Source: DASZIT01 sp052143315
GTDB lineage: Bacteria > Actinomycetota > Acidimicrobiia > Acidimicrobiales > RAAP-2
Direction of reading: 5' to 3'
DNA length: 64,000 nt
Assembly (NCBI GenBank): GCA_052143315.1
Contig: JBKQTE010000092.1
Span: 1 to 64,000, forward strand
The notes under the pieces were generated by a model. The model was not told where the DNA came from. It did no database searches and was given only the letters and a program-made list of their open reading frames with translations. Shown one piece after another: positions 27,377 to 35,763 of the stretch; position 1 is the first letter of the stretch, and the number at the start of each line of letters is the position of its first letter. Made by a program: the position numbers and the translations under genes.

Positions 27377-28837
27377 TCAGAGCTCGGTGTCGGTGTCGAC
27401 GCTGGTGCCGACCCGGTCGAAGAACCGGGGCCGGATCGCCCGGATGGCGGCATAGGCGACGACCATCGCCACGAAGGTGGCCAGGACCGCGTAGAAGATC
27501 CACCCGTCCGGCGTCGGGAGGAAGGCGTTCTCGTAGAACACGTAGCCCATGACGAGGATCGAGATCACCGCGGCGGCCAGGTCGAAGAGCTTGAGGCGCC
27601 TGGTCCGGCGAAGGTAGACGACGGCGCCGGCGGCGAGGAGGATGTAGATCATCATGAAGCCGTAGCCGCTCACGTCGCCGAAGTCACCAATGACCGTGAA
27701 GGGCGCCACGTTGGCCAGCACCATCACGAGGGTGGCCACCGACCAGACGACGGCCAGCACGACGTTGGCCACCCACGGCGTGCCCCACCGTCGGTGGACC
27801 TTCATGAGCGGGGCCGGCGCCAGCCCCTCACGGGCCAGGGTGAACATCAGGCGCGACACGCTGTTGAACACCGCGATGATCGAACCGAACAGGGTCAGGG
27901 ACACGGTGACGTCGATGACCTTCCGGAGCCACGCCACGTGGGCGATAGTGGCGAGGTCCTGCAGGGGCACGCCGTCGTTCACCGCCTTGGCCATCTGGAA
28001 GTGGGAGCCCTCGAAGCCAAGGAACAGGGTGTAGCCGGAGAAGGTCCAGAACAGGCTGGCGAGGACCACGGTGGAGATCATGGCGATGGGGATGGCCCGG
28101 AGCGGGTTGCGCGCCTCACGGCCGAGGACGGTGGCCGACTCGAATCCACCGAACGACAGCACGGCGAGGACGAACCCGTCGAGGACCAACGTGAGCGAGC
28201 TGTGGTGGAGGGAGAGCTGGGTGTGGTCGACGATCGATCCGGTGCGGGTGGCCAGGACACAGATCATCAAGATCACGAGGATGGCCGCCGTCACCATCTC
28301 GATCAGGAGCATGGCCACCGCCGACTTGCGCACGCCGCTCAGAGCGGCGGCAACCGAGGCGGCCAGGCCGAGGGCGTAAGCGAGGTAGAGGACCACGTGG
28401 CCGGAGCCGAGGCCGAATGCCTGCAGGCTCTGGGTGGCGTAGACACCGAAGCCGAACAGGGCGCCGGCGCTGAAGAGCCCGATGAGGAGCAGGCTCGTCC
28501 ACGCCACGATGACGCCGCCGCACCGCCCGAGGGACTTGGACACCAGGCCGTAGGGCCCCCCGGTGGTGGCGAACTGGCTGGCAAGCCTGGAGATGCACCA
28601 CGCCACCAGCAGGATGATGGCCGCGGCGGTCACCCACGTGAGCCACGCGCCGCTGCCGGCGGTGACCGCCACCAGCGGGACGATAAGCGCCACGACGCCG
28701 GTGACCCCCATGGCACCCACCGACTGGGCGATGATGCCGGGCAGCCGCACCGTGTGGGCGGCCAGCTGGGCGGACTCGTCCCGGTCCTGAGTGGCCAGCT
28801 CCGTGTCCCCGCCCTCCGCCGCCTCCCCGATCGTCAC
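27377..28837 (-). CDS. APC-superfamily amino-acid permease
   Basis: A 486-residue membrane protein with about twelve to thirteen helices and a polar N-terminal 25 residues. The family pattern is visible in helix 1 (PGIIAQSVGAMGVTGVVALIVP), in TTGGPYGLVSKSLG, and in LSFGGFESATVLGREARNP (the helix 6 region with Gly-Phe-Glu). It probably imports an amino acid or amine by proton symport. TAGTTT lies six nucleotides before the GTG start, so it is leaderless. No neighbouring enzyme reveals the substrate. Confidence 0.85.
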   Translation of the reverse strand: MTIGEAAEGGDTELATQDRDESAQLAAHTVRLPGIIAQSVGAMGVTGVVALIVPLVAVTAGSGAWLTWVTAAAIILLVAWCISRLASQFATTGGPYGLVSKSLGRCGGVIVAWTSLLLIGLFSAGALFGFGVYATQSLQAFGLGSGHVVLYLAYALGLAASVAAALSGVRKSAVAMLLIEMVTAAILVILMICVLATRTGSIVDHTQLSLHHSSLTLVLDGFVLAVLSFGGFESATVLGREARNPLRAIPIAMISTVVLASLFWTFSGYTLFLGFEGSHFQMAKAVNDGVPLQDLATIAHVAWLRKVIDVTVSLTLFGSIIAVFNSVSRLMFTLAREGLAPAPLMKVHRRWGTPWVANVVLAVVWSVATLVMVLANVAPFTVIGDFGDVSGYGFMMIYILLAAGAVVYLRRTRRLKLFDLAAAVISILVMGYVFYENAFLPTPDGWIFYAVLATFVAMVVAYAAIRAIRPRFFDRVGTSVDTDTEL

Positions 28838-28843
28838 GCCGGT

Positions 28844-28849
28844 AAACTA
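28844..28849 (-). promoter_or_regulatory. TAGTTT -10 hexamer before leaderless permease gene
   Basis: On the minus strand TAGTTT is followed by six nucleotides and the GTG at 28837. Confidence 0.45.
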
Positions 28850-28930
28850 CTCGGCGCCCGCCGCAATTGCACTGACCATGAAGCCAGGTTCATGTGGGGC
28901 GAACTGGCGTTCCTGCGGGCCGGGCGGGAT

Positions 28931-28974
28931 GGGCCATTCGGCCCTGGAGACGGCAGTTCCGGGGCGCATACCCT
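28931..28974 (+). promoter_or_regulatory. DosR-like box 1 and -10, MFS/VOC operon
   Basis: GGGCCATTCGGCCCT (28931-28945) matches the box consensus at 13 of 15 positions. After 23 nt comes TACCCT (28969-28974), five nucleotides before the ATG. It is the most diverged of the plus-strand boxes apart from the one at 33249, and the first outside the energy island. Confidence 0.5.
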
Positions 28975-28979
28975 GAAGG

Positions 28980-30590
28980 ATGGCAGGAGCGACGGCGATC
29001 GCCTCGACGCGGTCGAGGAAGGGACGCTCCCGAGGGGCGGCGCTGTCCGTCCTCTGCGTGGCTGTCCTGATGGTCAACCTCGACAACACCATCTTGAACG
29101 TCGCCCTCCCCACCCTGGTCATCCGGCTGAGCGCCACCACCGATCAGCTCCAGTGGATCGTGGACGCCTATGCCATGGTGTTCGGCGGCATGATGCTCGT
29201 GGCGGGCAGCCTGGCGGATCGCTACGGAAGGAAGCGGCTGTTCATCATCGGCCTCGTCATCTTCGGTTGCGGCTCGCTGGGTGCCACGTTCTCCGGGAAC
29301 GTCCACTCGTTGATCGGCTGGCGGGCCGTGATGGGAGCCGGTGCGGCCATGACCATCCCCTCCGGCCTGTCCATCGTCAACGACCTCTTCCGCCAACCTG
29401 ACGAGCGGGCCAAGGCCGTGGGTATGTGGTCGGGAACCGTCGGGCTCGGGATCGCCGTCGGCCCGGTCGCCGGCGGGCTGTTGCTATCCCGCTTCTGGTG
29501 GGGTTCGGTGTTCCTGGTCAACGTACCCGTCGTCGTCGTCGGCATCATCGGGACGGCGTTGCTCGTCCCCGAGTCGCGCCGACAATCCGCCCGCCGCCCC
29601 GATCCGCTGGGCGCGCTCTTGTCGGTGATCGGACTGGGCTTCGTCCTGTGGGCGATCATCGAGGGACCAAACCATGGGTGGCTCTCACCGGACGTCCTTG
29701 GCGCCGGATCGGCCGGTCTCGCCGTCATGGCCGCGTTCGTGGTGTGGGAGCTCCACATCGACCATCCGATGCTGCCGTTGGCGTTCTTCCGGTCGCCGAG
29801 GTTCAGTGTCGCCATCGTCTCGATGGCGATCGGCGTCTTCGCGCTGCTAGGCGGTCTGTTCATCCAGACCCAGTTCCTCCAGTTCGGCCTGGGCTACTCC
29901 CCGCTCGAGGCCGGCCTGTGCATCCTGCCCATCGCCGGCGTGCTGGCCGCGGGTGCCCTCACCTCGCCGTGGATCGTGCGCGCCCTCGGGACGAAGCTGA
30001 CCGCCTCCGCCGGTCTGTGGCTGGTGACGGCCGGTCTGATCGAGATCGCCGCGGTGACATCCATCACCACCACCTATGCGGACGTCCTGCCGGGGATGCT
30101 GCTCATGGGGCTGGGGGCTGGTCTCCTGCTGCCGTCGGCCACCGACTCGGTGCTGGGGACCCTCACCCAGGACGACGCCGGGGTGGGGTCGGCCACCAAC
30201 AGCACCTCCATCCAGGTCGGCGGTGCGCTGGGCGTGGCGGTGGTCGGAAGTGTGCTGTCGACCAACTACCAGCACACGGTGGCGCCGGCGCTGGTCGGTC
30301 ATCATGTCACCCAGGCCGTCTCCCAGACCATCCTCGGATCGCTGGGGGGAGCGCTGGCCGTGGCCCACATCGTCGGCGGGGTGGTGGGCGTGGCCCTGGC
30401 CCACGTGGCTCGGGTGGGGTACTCCATCGGATCGCACCGAGCCATGATCGTCGCCGCCGTGGTGACCGGGACCGGTGCGGTGCTGGTGCTCGCCGCTCTT
30501 CCCTCCCGCCCGGTCCGGCGTGCTCCGGAGGGTTCGACCACCGACTCCATCCGAGGTCGGTCGAGCGACGTCGACGAGGGTGACCGATGA
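28980..30590 (+). CDS. MFS drug-efflux transporter (DHA2/EmrB-QacA type)
   Basis: A 536-residue transporter with about fourteen helices. NLDNTILNVALPTL in helix 1 and LADRYGRKRLFIIGLVIFG after helix 2 are the signatures of the 14-helix DHA2 antiporters; GVGSATNSTSIQVGGALGVAV is the late motif. It should expel a hydrophobic compound in exchange for protons. A DosR-like box and a -10 hexamer precede the ATG, so it may be induced along with the energy genes. Its stop overlaps the next gene by four bases (ATGA). Confidence 0.88.
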   Translation: MAGATAIASTRSRKGRSRGAALSVLCVAVLMVNLDNTILNVALPTLVIRLSATTDQLQWIVDAYAMVFGGMMLVAGSLADRYGRKRLFIIGLVIFGCGSLGATFSGNVHSLIGWRAVMGAGAAMTIPSGLSIVNDLFRQPDERAKAVGMWSGTVGLGIAVGPVAGGLLLSRFWWGSVFLVNVPVVVVGIIGTALLVPESRRQSARRPDPLGALLSVIGLGFVLWAIIEGPNHGWLSPDVLGAGSAGLAVMAAFVVWELHIDHPMLPLAFFRSPRFSVAIVSMAIGVFALLGGLFIQTQFLQFGLGYSPLEAGLCILPIAGVLAAGALTSPWIVRALGTKLTASAGLWLVTAGLIEIAAVTSITTTYADVLPGMLLMGLGAGLLLPSATDSVLGTLTQDDAGVGSATNSTSIQVGGALGVAVVGSVLSTNYQHTVAPALVGHHVTQAVSQTILGSLGGALAVAHIVGGVVGVALAHVARVGYSIGSHRAMIVAAVVTGTGAVLVLAALPSRPVRRAPEGSTTDSIRGRSSDVDEGDR

Positions 30591-31075
30591 CGGCGGGCGG
30601 CGGCCACGGCGCCGGCGCGGCGCCTGGCGGCCCGGAGGTCGACCTGGGGACACCCTTCGGTGACATGATGGAAAGGATGGCGTCGATCACCGGCTTGCAT
30701 CACGTCCGCCTGCCGGTCAGCAACATCACCGCCAGTGCGGAGTGGTACGTCGCGACCTTCGGGTTCGAGGTCATCCTGTACGAAGAGGAGGAGACCCGTC
30801 CGGTCGGCGCCGTGCTGCGCCATCCGAGCGGCGTCATCGTCGGGCTGCACCTCAACCGGGCCAGGTCGCTGGCCTTGAAGGAGTTCAGCATCCTGGGATT
30901 GGCCGTGGCCAGCCGCGACGACCTCGAGCAGTGGATTCTCCGGCTCGATGACCTGGACACCGGCCACGGGTCGGTGCTCCGAGGACACGTCGGCTGGTAC
31001 GTGGAGGTACCCGACCCTGACGGCATCGTCGTCCAACTGCACACCGAAGGTCAGCCCGACGTCGAGGAAGGCTGA
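30587..31075 (+). CDS. Glyoxalase/bleomycin-resistance (VOC) family protein
   Basis: A 162-residue protein with one VOC domain in residues 30-160. It starts TGLHHVRLPVSNITASAEWYVATFGF, which holds the first metal-binding His, and ends GWYVEVPDPDGIVVQLH, typical of the family, with a likely metal-binding Glu. The domain has one beta-alpha-beta3 pair, so the protein would dimerise. Coupling to the MFS stop (ATGA) sets the start here, though the first 28 residues look non-globular and an internal ATG (30665 or 30680) is possible. With the exporter it may deal with a toxic or antibiotic-like compound. Confidence 0.8.
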   Translation: MTAGGGHGAGAAPGGPEVDLGTPFGDMMERMASITGLHHVRLPVSNITASAEWYVATFGFEVILYEEEETRPVGAVLRHPSGVIVGLHLNRARSLALKEFSILGLAVASRDDLEQWILRLDDLDTGHGSVLRGHVGWYVEVPDPDGIVVQLHTEGQPDVEEG

Positions 31076-31102
31076 GAGCTGGCTGACCACGGTCTTCTCC
31101 GG

Positions 31103-31774
31103 TCAGGTGCCGCTGGAGTCGATCCGCAGCTCCCGTGCCGCCCGTTCGGCGACGCGGGCGGCGTAGGCGGCGGCCTGGGTCCGGCGCTCCATCCCCAGCT
31201 TGGCAAGGAGGTTCGACACGTAGTTCTTCACGGTCTTCTCCGCCAGGTAGAGCTCAGCGGCGATCTGGCGGTTGGTCCGACCATCGGCCACGAGGTCGAG
31301 GATGCGGCGCTCCTGCGGGGTGAGGCCGGCCATCAGCGGGTCGCCCCCGGAATCGTGGCGCAGGCGCTCGAGGACCTGGGCGGCCAGCGCCGGGTCGAGG
31401 AGCGACTGCCCGGCGGCCACCCGGCGCACGTCGTCGACCAGGTCCATCCCGCCGACCCGCTTGAGCACGTAACCGGCTGATCCGGCCATGATGGCAGCGA
31501 ACAGGGCCTCATCGTCGGCGTAGGAAGTGAGCATCACACAGGCGATGTCCGGCATGCTCGAGCGGATCTCCCGGCACACCTCGATGCCGCTGCCGTCAGG
31601 GAGCCGGACGTCGAGAATCGCCACCGAGGGGCGGACGGAGGGGATGCGGGAGAGCGCCTCGGCGGCGGTGGCCGCCTCACCCACCACCTCGATGCCGTCA
31701 CTGGCCCCGAACAGGGCACGCAGCCCGGCCCGCACGATCTCGTGATCGTCGAGCAGAAACACGCTAATCGGCAC
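31103..31774 (-). CDS. devR: DosR/DevR-like response regulator (NarL/LuxR family)
   Basis: A 223-residue two-component regulator. The receiver domain has the acidic pair DDHEIVRAGL (Asp9/Asp10), phospho-acceptor Asp55 in LDVRLPDGSGIE, and LTSYADDEA and Lys in YVLKRVGGM. The C-terminal LuxR helix-turn-helix reads LTPQERRILDLVADGRTNRQ and AEKTVKNYVSNLLAKLGMERR; the latter matches mycobacterial DosR/DevR, as I remember it, almost residue for residue. A GTG start lies behind GGAGGAGG. It is divergent from the sensor kinase and heads the island holding nine candidate binding sites, so it is the likely master switch. Confidence 0.9.
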   Translation of the reverse strand: MPISVFLLDDHEIVRAGLRALFGASDGIEVVGEAATAAEALSRIPSVRPSVAILDVRLPDGSGIEVCREIRSSMPDIACVMLTSYADDEALFAAIMAGSAGYVLKRVGGMDLVDDVRRVAAGQSLLDPALAAQVLERLRHDSGGDPLMAGLTPQERRILDLVADGRTNRQIAAELYLAEKTVKNYVSNLLAKLGMERRTQAAAYAARVAERAARELRIDSSGT

Positions 31775-31969
31775 CGACTGTGCCTCCTCCGAGGGACCTT
31801 CCCACCGCCCGTAGCAGGCAGGTCGTCCCGCTCACCAGTGGCATCGGCTCCGTGTTCTTCCACGAGTCGACCAGTGCCGCCATCCTAGCCACGCACTCCC
31901 GCCACGGGTCCGCCGTGCCCCGGCCCAGGCGGCGCCGCGGCGTCGGTTGTCCCGCCGGGCCAGCGACGA

Positions 31970-32018
31970 TAGGGTCGGGTCACGAGCCGAAGAACCTGGC
32001 CGAACAGGTAGTTCGGCC
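31970..32018 (+). promoter_or_regulatory. Candidate promoter and leader hairpin of the sensor kinase
   Basis: TAGGGT at 31970-31975 may be the -10 element. The leader then contains GGCCGAAC-aggta-GTTCGGCC (31998-32018), a perfect 8-bp inverted repeat ending 24 nt before the GTG. Its right arm is part of aggtaGTTCGGCCCC, which matches the island's box at 11 of 15 positions, so it may be a feedback site or only a hairpin. Confidence 0.4.
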
Positions 32019-32042
32019 CCACCCTCCGTTGGGAGGTCACCT

Positions 32043-33179
32043 GTGCCCTATCACTCGATCGAGGACCCAGCCAAGCTGCGCCGGGTGCTCGAAGCCACGC
32101 TCCTCCTCGAGTCCGACCTCGATGTGCAGGTCCTGCTGCGCCACATCATCGAGGAGGCCCGCTCGATGACCAATGCCAGGTACGGCGCCTTGGGCGTGCT
32201 CAACGAGGACCGCACCGCCCTCGCCGAGTTCATGACCAGCGGGCTCGGAGCCGACGACGAGGGCCGGATCGGTGCCCGCCCGACCGGTGAGGGCGTGCTC
32301 GGGCTGCTGATCACCGATCCGAAGCCTCTCCGGCTGGCCCGGCTCGGCTCCCATCCCGACAGCTACGGCTTTCCACCCAACCACCCCCCGATGAGCTCGT
32401 TCCTCGGGGTGCCCATCCAGGTGAGGGGCGAGGTCTACGGCAACCTCTACCTGACCGACAAGCTCGGTTGGTCGGAGTTCACCGCCGACGACGAGGCGCT
32501 GGTGGTCGCCCTGGCCGTCAGTGCCGGCATCGCCATCGAAAACGCACGGCTCCATCAGCGGGTCAAGGAGGCGGCCGTCTACGAGGAGCGGGACAGGTTG
32601 GCCAGCGACCTGCACGACACGGTGATCCAGCGCCTCTTCGCCGTGGGCCTCTCACTTCAGAGCCTGGTCGGCAGCGACTCGGCGGCCGTCATGTCCGAGG
32701 GGCTGTCGGGCTGCATCTCTGACCTCGACGACACCATCCGTCAGATCAGGGTCAGTATCTTCGAGCTCACCGAGGCCAGTGAGGGACGCGGGGTGCGCTC
32801 CAACATCCTGTCGCTCGTCCGCGAGCTGTATCCGGTCGTCGGCTTCGAGGTCCCGCTCCTGTTCGACGGCCCCATCGACACCGCCCTGGCCCCCGAGGTG
32901 GCCGGACATCTGCTGGCCACCATCCGGGAGGCACTCACCAACGTCGGTCGCCACGCCCAGGCCACCACGGCCACCGTCGCCGTCCGGGTGGCGGACGGCA
33001 CCTGCACCCTCGAGGTCGCCGACAACGGGATCGGAGCCGCGGGCTCCAAGCGTCGAGGAGTAGGGCTCGGTCTGGGCAACATGGAGCGCCGAGCGGAGAA
33101 GCTGCACGGTACGTTCACCTTCGAAAGCCCGGACACGGGTGGAACCCTCCTCACCTGGCAGGTCTCCCTCGAGCCCTGA
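32043..33179 (+). CDS. devS: DosS/DosT-like GAF-domain sensor histidine kinase
   Basis: A 378-residue soluble kinase. One GAF domain (about residues 10-175) contains FPPNHPPMSSFLGVPI with His114 and GNLYLTDK with Tyr136. The spacing (22) equals that between haem ligand His149 and distal Tyr171 of mycobacterial DosS. A HisKA_3 domain follows (DLHDTVIQRLFAVGLSLQ, with the phospho-accepting His) and then an HATPase domain (EALTNVGRHAQA, DNGIG, GLGLGNM). It is shorter than DosS, which has two GAF domains. GTG start after GGAGGT. It should sense O2, CO or NO through haem and phosphorylate the divergent DosR-like regulator. Confidence 0.88.
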   Translation: MPYHSIEDPAKLRRVLEATLLLESDLDVQVLLRHIIEEARSMTNARYGALGVLNEDRTALAEFMTSGLGADDEGRIGARPTGEGVLGLLITDPKPLRLARLGSHPDSYGFPPNHPPMSSFLGVPIQVRGEVYGNLYLTDKLGWSEFTADDEALVVALAVSAGIAIENARLHQRVKEAAVYEERDRLASDLHDTVIQRLFAVGLSLQSLVGSDSAAVMSEGLSGCISDLDDTIRQIRVSIFELTEASEGRGVRSNILSLVRELYPVVGFEVPLLFDGPIDTALAPEVAGHLLATIREALTNVGRHAQATTATVAVRVADGTCTLEVADNGIGAAGSKRRGVGLGLGNMERRAEKLHGTFTFESPDTGGTLLTWQVSLEP

Positions 33180-33248
33180 ACCGCTCGACGCCCGCCCGGG
33201 GATACCGCGCCGGAGGGCACCCGCCACGGCACCGACCGGTTCCGGGTA

Positions 33249-33291
33249 GGGCATTTGGACCCTGTGCAGTCCGCGGCCTCGTCCTTACGCT
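33249..33291 (+). promoter_or_regulatory. DosR-like box 2 and -10, hydrogenase operon
   Basis: GGGCATTTGGACCCT (33249-33263) keeps the GGG and CCCT ends and the TTTGG core. TACGCT (33286-33291) follows after 22 nt, and six nucleotides later comes the second of two tandem ATGs, so the transcript is probably leaderless. Confidence 0.6.
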
Positions 33292-33297
33292 GGGATG

Positions 33298-34440
33298 ATG
33301 GACGTGGGCGATGAGGTGGTCATCGATCGTGACGGTCTGGACGCGCTCATCGCCACCCTCCGGGCGCGGGGATACCGGGCGCTGGGACCGGTCGTCCGCC
33401 ACGGGGCCATCGTGCACGGCGAGGTGTCCCGGTCCGGTGACCTCCCCCTCGGCTGGCGCGACCGGCAGGCACCCGGGCTCTACCGGCTCGAACACGGGCA
33501 GGGTCCCGAGCTGTTCGAGTGGGCGGTGGGGCCGGCCTCGTGGAAGTCGGAGTTCTTCGCTCCCGAGGAGGTGGTGTGGCGGGCCTCGGTCACCGACGAC
33601 CAGGTGACCATCACCGAGCCCGAGCCCGCCGGACCGCCAATCGCCATCATCGGGGCCCGACCCTGCGAGCTGGCCGCCCTCGGAGTGCTCGACGGCGTGC
33701 TGGGGGACGGGGCCGTGCCCGACGATCGGTACGCCGCACGACGTGACGGCGCCTTGGTGGTGGCGGTCGAGTGCGGCGCACCGGCGGCCACCTGCTTCTG
33801 TACGTCGATGGGGACCGGCCCCTCCGCCGACCACGGATTCGACTTGTCCTTGACCGAGCTGACGGAAGGCGGGCACCGGTTCCACGCCCGGATCGGGTCC
33901 CCGGCCGGGGCCGAGCTGGTCGCCCGGCTCCCCCACCGGCCGGTCGGTGCCGACGAGACGAGGCAACGAGGAGAGGTCCTGGCCGGAGCCGAGGCCCGGA
34001 TGGGACGCGTCCTCGACACCGAGGGGCTACCCGCGCTCCTCGATCGCAACCTCGAGCACCCGCGCTGGGAGTCGGTCGCCGAGCGCTGCCTGTCCTGCGG
34101 CAACTGCACGCTGGTCTGTCCGACCTGCTTCTGCAGCGACGTCAAGGACGTCACCGACGTCTCCGGCACGGTCGAGCGGCAACGGCGGTGGGCCTCGTGC
34201 TTCGACCTGGACCACTCCTACCTCCACGGAGGGACGGTCCGGCCGACCACCGCCTCGCGCTACCGCCAGTGGATGACCCACAAGCTGTCCACCTGGTGGG
34301 ACCAGTTCGGCGAGTCGGGTTGCGTGGGCTGCGGGCGGTGCATCGCCTGGTGCCCGGTCGGCATCGATCTCACCGAGGAGGCCGCAGCCATCCGTGCCAC
34401 CGACGGCGCCCCGGCCGCTGTGGCGGCGGGGGCACCATGA
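33298..34440 (+). CDS. hyhB: Group 3b [NiFe]-hydrogenase beta subunit (HyhB/HydB, two [4Fe-4S])
   Basis: A 380-residue iron-sulfur protein of the sulfhydrogenase beta family. The C-terminal third has two ferredoxin-type motifs, CLSCGNCTLVCPTCFC (about residue 263) and CVGCGRCIAWCPVGIDL (about 342); the N-terminal part has IIGARPCELAAL and CFCTSMGTGP, conserved in this family. It passes electrons between the NAD(P)-binding flavoprotein and the hydrogenase small subunit. The start is the second of two ATGs, six nucleotides after the -10. First gene of a seven-gene operon in which nearly every junction overlaps. Confidence 0.88.
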   Translation: MDVGDEVVIDRDGLDALIATLRARGYRALGPVVRHGAIVHGEVSRSGDLPLGWRDRQAPGLYRLEHGQGPELFEWAVGPASWKSEFFAPEEVVWRASVTDDQVTITEPEPAGPPIAIIGARPCELAALGVLDGVLGDGAVPDDRYAARRDGALVVAVECGAPAATCFCTSMGTGPSADHGFDLSLTELTEGGHRFHARIGSPAGAELVARLPHRPVGADETRQRGEVLAGAEARMGRVLDTEGLPALLDRNLEHPRWESVAERCLSCGNCTLVCPTCFCSDVKDVTDVSGTVERQRRWASCFDLDHSYLHGGTVRPTTASRYRQWMTHKLSTWWDQFGESGCVGCGRCIAWCPVGIDLTEEAAAIRATDGAPAAVAAGAP

Positions 34441-34913
34441 CCGGATCGCTGGAACAGTCGCTCGCCGCCCACCCCTTCCTCACCGGGCTTCCCGACGGGA
34501 CGGTGGAGCTCATCGCCCGATGTGCCCGCCGCGCCACCTTCGACACCGGCGCCTACCTCGTCAACGAAGGCGAGGAGGCCGACACGCTGTACCTGGTCGA
34601 GCAGGGCCGGGTGGCCGTCGAGGTCCACGGACCGTCCCGGGGGAGCCTGGTCATCGAGACGGTCGAGGCTGGCCACGTGGTGGGGCTGTCGTGGCTGGCG
34701 CCCCCCTTCCGCTGGCACTTCGACGTGCGGGCCCTTACGCCGGTGTCGACCGTGGCCATCGACAGGGACGGGCTGCGGGCCGAGCTCGAAGAGCATCCGG
34801 CCATCGGCTACGCCCTGCTCGAGCGCCTCGTCTCGGTGCTCCTCGGGCGGCTGCAGGCGACCCGGGTGCGGCTTCTCGACCTCTACGGGCTCGGCGATGA
34901 CGACGCTCACTGA
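34437..34913 (+). CDS. Stand-alone cyclic-nucleotide-binding-like (Crp/Fnr sensor) domain protein
   Basis: A 158-residue protein consisting of the beta-roll sensor domain of the Crp/Fnr family: ARRATFDTGAYLVNEGEEAD, LYLVEQGRVAVEVHG, VEAGHVVGLSWLAPPFRWHF, then a C-terminal helix (EEHPAIGYALLERLVSVLL). No DNA-binding helix-turn-helix follows. It lies inside the hydrogenase operon, overlapping hyhB by four bases and the next gene by 17. It may be an accessory or allosteric subunit of the hydrogenase; the ligand is unknown and the usual cAMP-binding Arg-Ser pair is not evident. Confidence 0.78.
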   Translation: MTGSLEQSLAAHPFLTGLPDGTVELIARCARRATFDTGAYLVNEGEEADTLYLVEQGRVAVEVHGPSRGSLVIETVEAGHVVGLSWLAPPFRWHFDVRALTPVSTVAIDRDGLRAELEEHPAIGYALLERLVSVLLGRLQATRVRLLDLYGLGDDDAH

Positions 34914-35763
34914 ACCGGCGCCGGCCCCTTCCCACGGGCCGCTGACCCCGGACATCTACCGGGTCACCGGGCGCCGGGCGGAGGTCGGCGACGTGGTCAC
35001 CCTGGCCCTCGAGCGGGCCGGTGGCGGAACGGCGACGGGCTTCGCTCACGGCCAGTTCAACATGGTCACCGCCTTCGGCGTGGGGGAGGTGGCCATCTCG
35101 GTCTCCAGCGCCCCTGGCTCCCCGGGCCCGATCGAGCACACCATCCGGGACGTGGGGGCGGTGACCCATGCGCTGTGCTCCGCTCCGGTCGGCGCCCTGG
35201 TCGGCGTGCGCGGGCCGTTCGGTACCGGCTGGGGCGTCGATGACATCGCCGACGGCGACGACGTGGTGGTGGTCGCCGGCGGCATCGGGCTGGCACCGTT
35301 GCGGGGGGCCGTCTCCCACCTGGTGGACCGGGTGCAGGCCGGCCGGGGTCGGTTGTTCGTGGTGGCCGGGGCGCGCTCGCCCGACCAGGTGCTCTTCGCC
35401 AAGGATCTCGACGCCTGGCAACGGGCCGGCGCCCACGTGGAGGTGACCGTCGACATCGCCTCCCCGTCCTGGTCGGGACCGGTCGGCGTGGTCACCACCC
35501 TGCTCGCCGGGCTGCCGTGCGATCCGGCCCGGACGGTGGCGCTCACCTGCGGGCCGGAGATCATGATGCGCTTCACCGCCCGTGCCCTGGTCGACCGCGG
35601 CGTCGACCCGGGCCGCATCCGGGTCTCACTGGAGCGGAACATGCAGTGCGCCATCGGACTGTGCGGTCACTGCCAGCTGGGTCCGCTGCTGGTCTGCCGG
35701 GACGGGCCGGTCGTCCCCTACGGGGGCACGGCCGACTCGCTGTTCATGGAGCGTCAACGATGA
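34897..35763 (+). CDS. hyhG: Group 3b hydrogenase gamma subunit, FAD/NAD(P)-binding with [2Fe-2S]
   Basis: A 288-residue ferredoxin-NADP-reductase-like subunit. The FAD domain occupies residues 15-110 (GQFNMVTAFGVGE in place of RxYS-like, then VRGPFGTGWG), and the NAD(P) domain begins with VVVVAGGIGLAPLRG. The C-terminus has CAIGLCGHCQLGPLLVC, a C-x4-C-x2-C-x8-C pattern for a [2Fe-2S] cluster. It exchanges electrons with NADP(H). Although its ATG lies 17 nt inside the preceding gene, the FAD domain starts right after it. Confidence 0.9.
   Translation: MTTLTEPAPAPSHGPLTPDIYRVTGRRAEVGDVVTLALERAGGGTATGFAHGQFNMVTAFGVGEVAISVSSAPGSPGPIEHTIRDVGAVTHALCSAPVGALVGVRGPFGTGWGVDDIADGDDVVVVAGGIGLAPLRGAVSHLVDRVQAGRGRLFVVAGARSPDQVLFAKDLDAWQRAGAHVEVTVDIASPSWSGPVGVVTTLLAGLPCDPARTVALTCGPEIMMRFTARALVDRGVDPGRIRVSLERNMQCAIGLCGHCQLGPLLVCRDGPVVPYGGTADSLFMERQR

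Noticed and set aside
31792..31808. GGGACCTTCCCACCG upstream of the DosR-like gene as an autoregulatory box
   Set aside because: Only the left half fits; the GGCCCT half is missing, and it overlaps the ribosome-binding region on the opposite strand.
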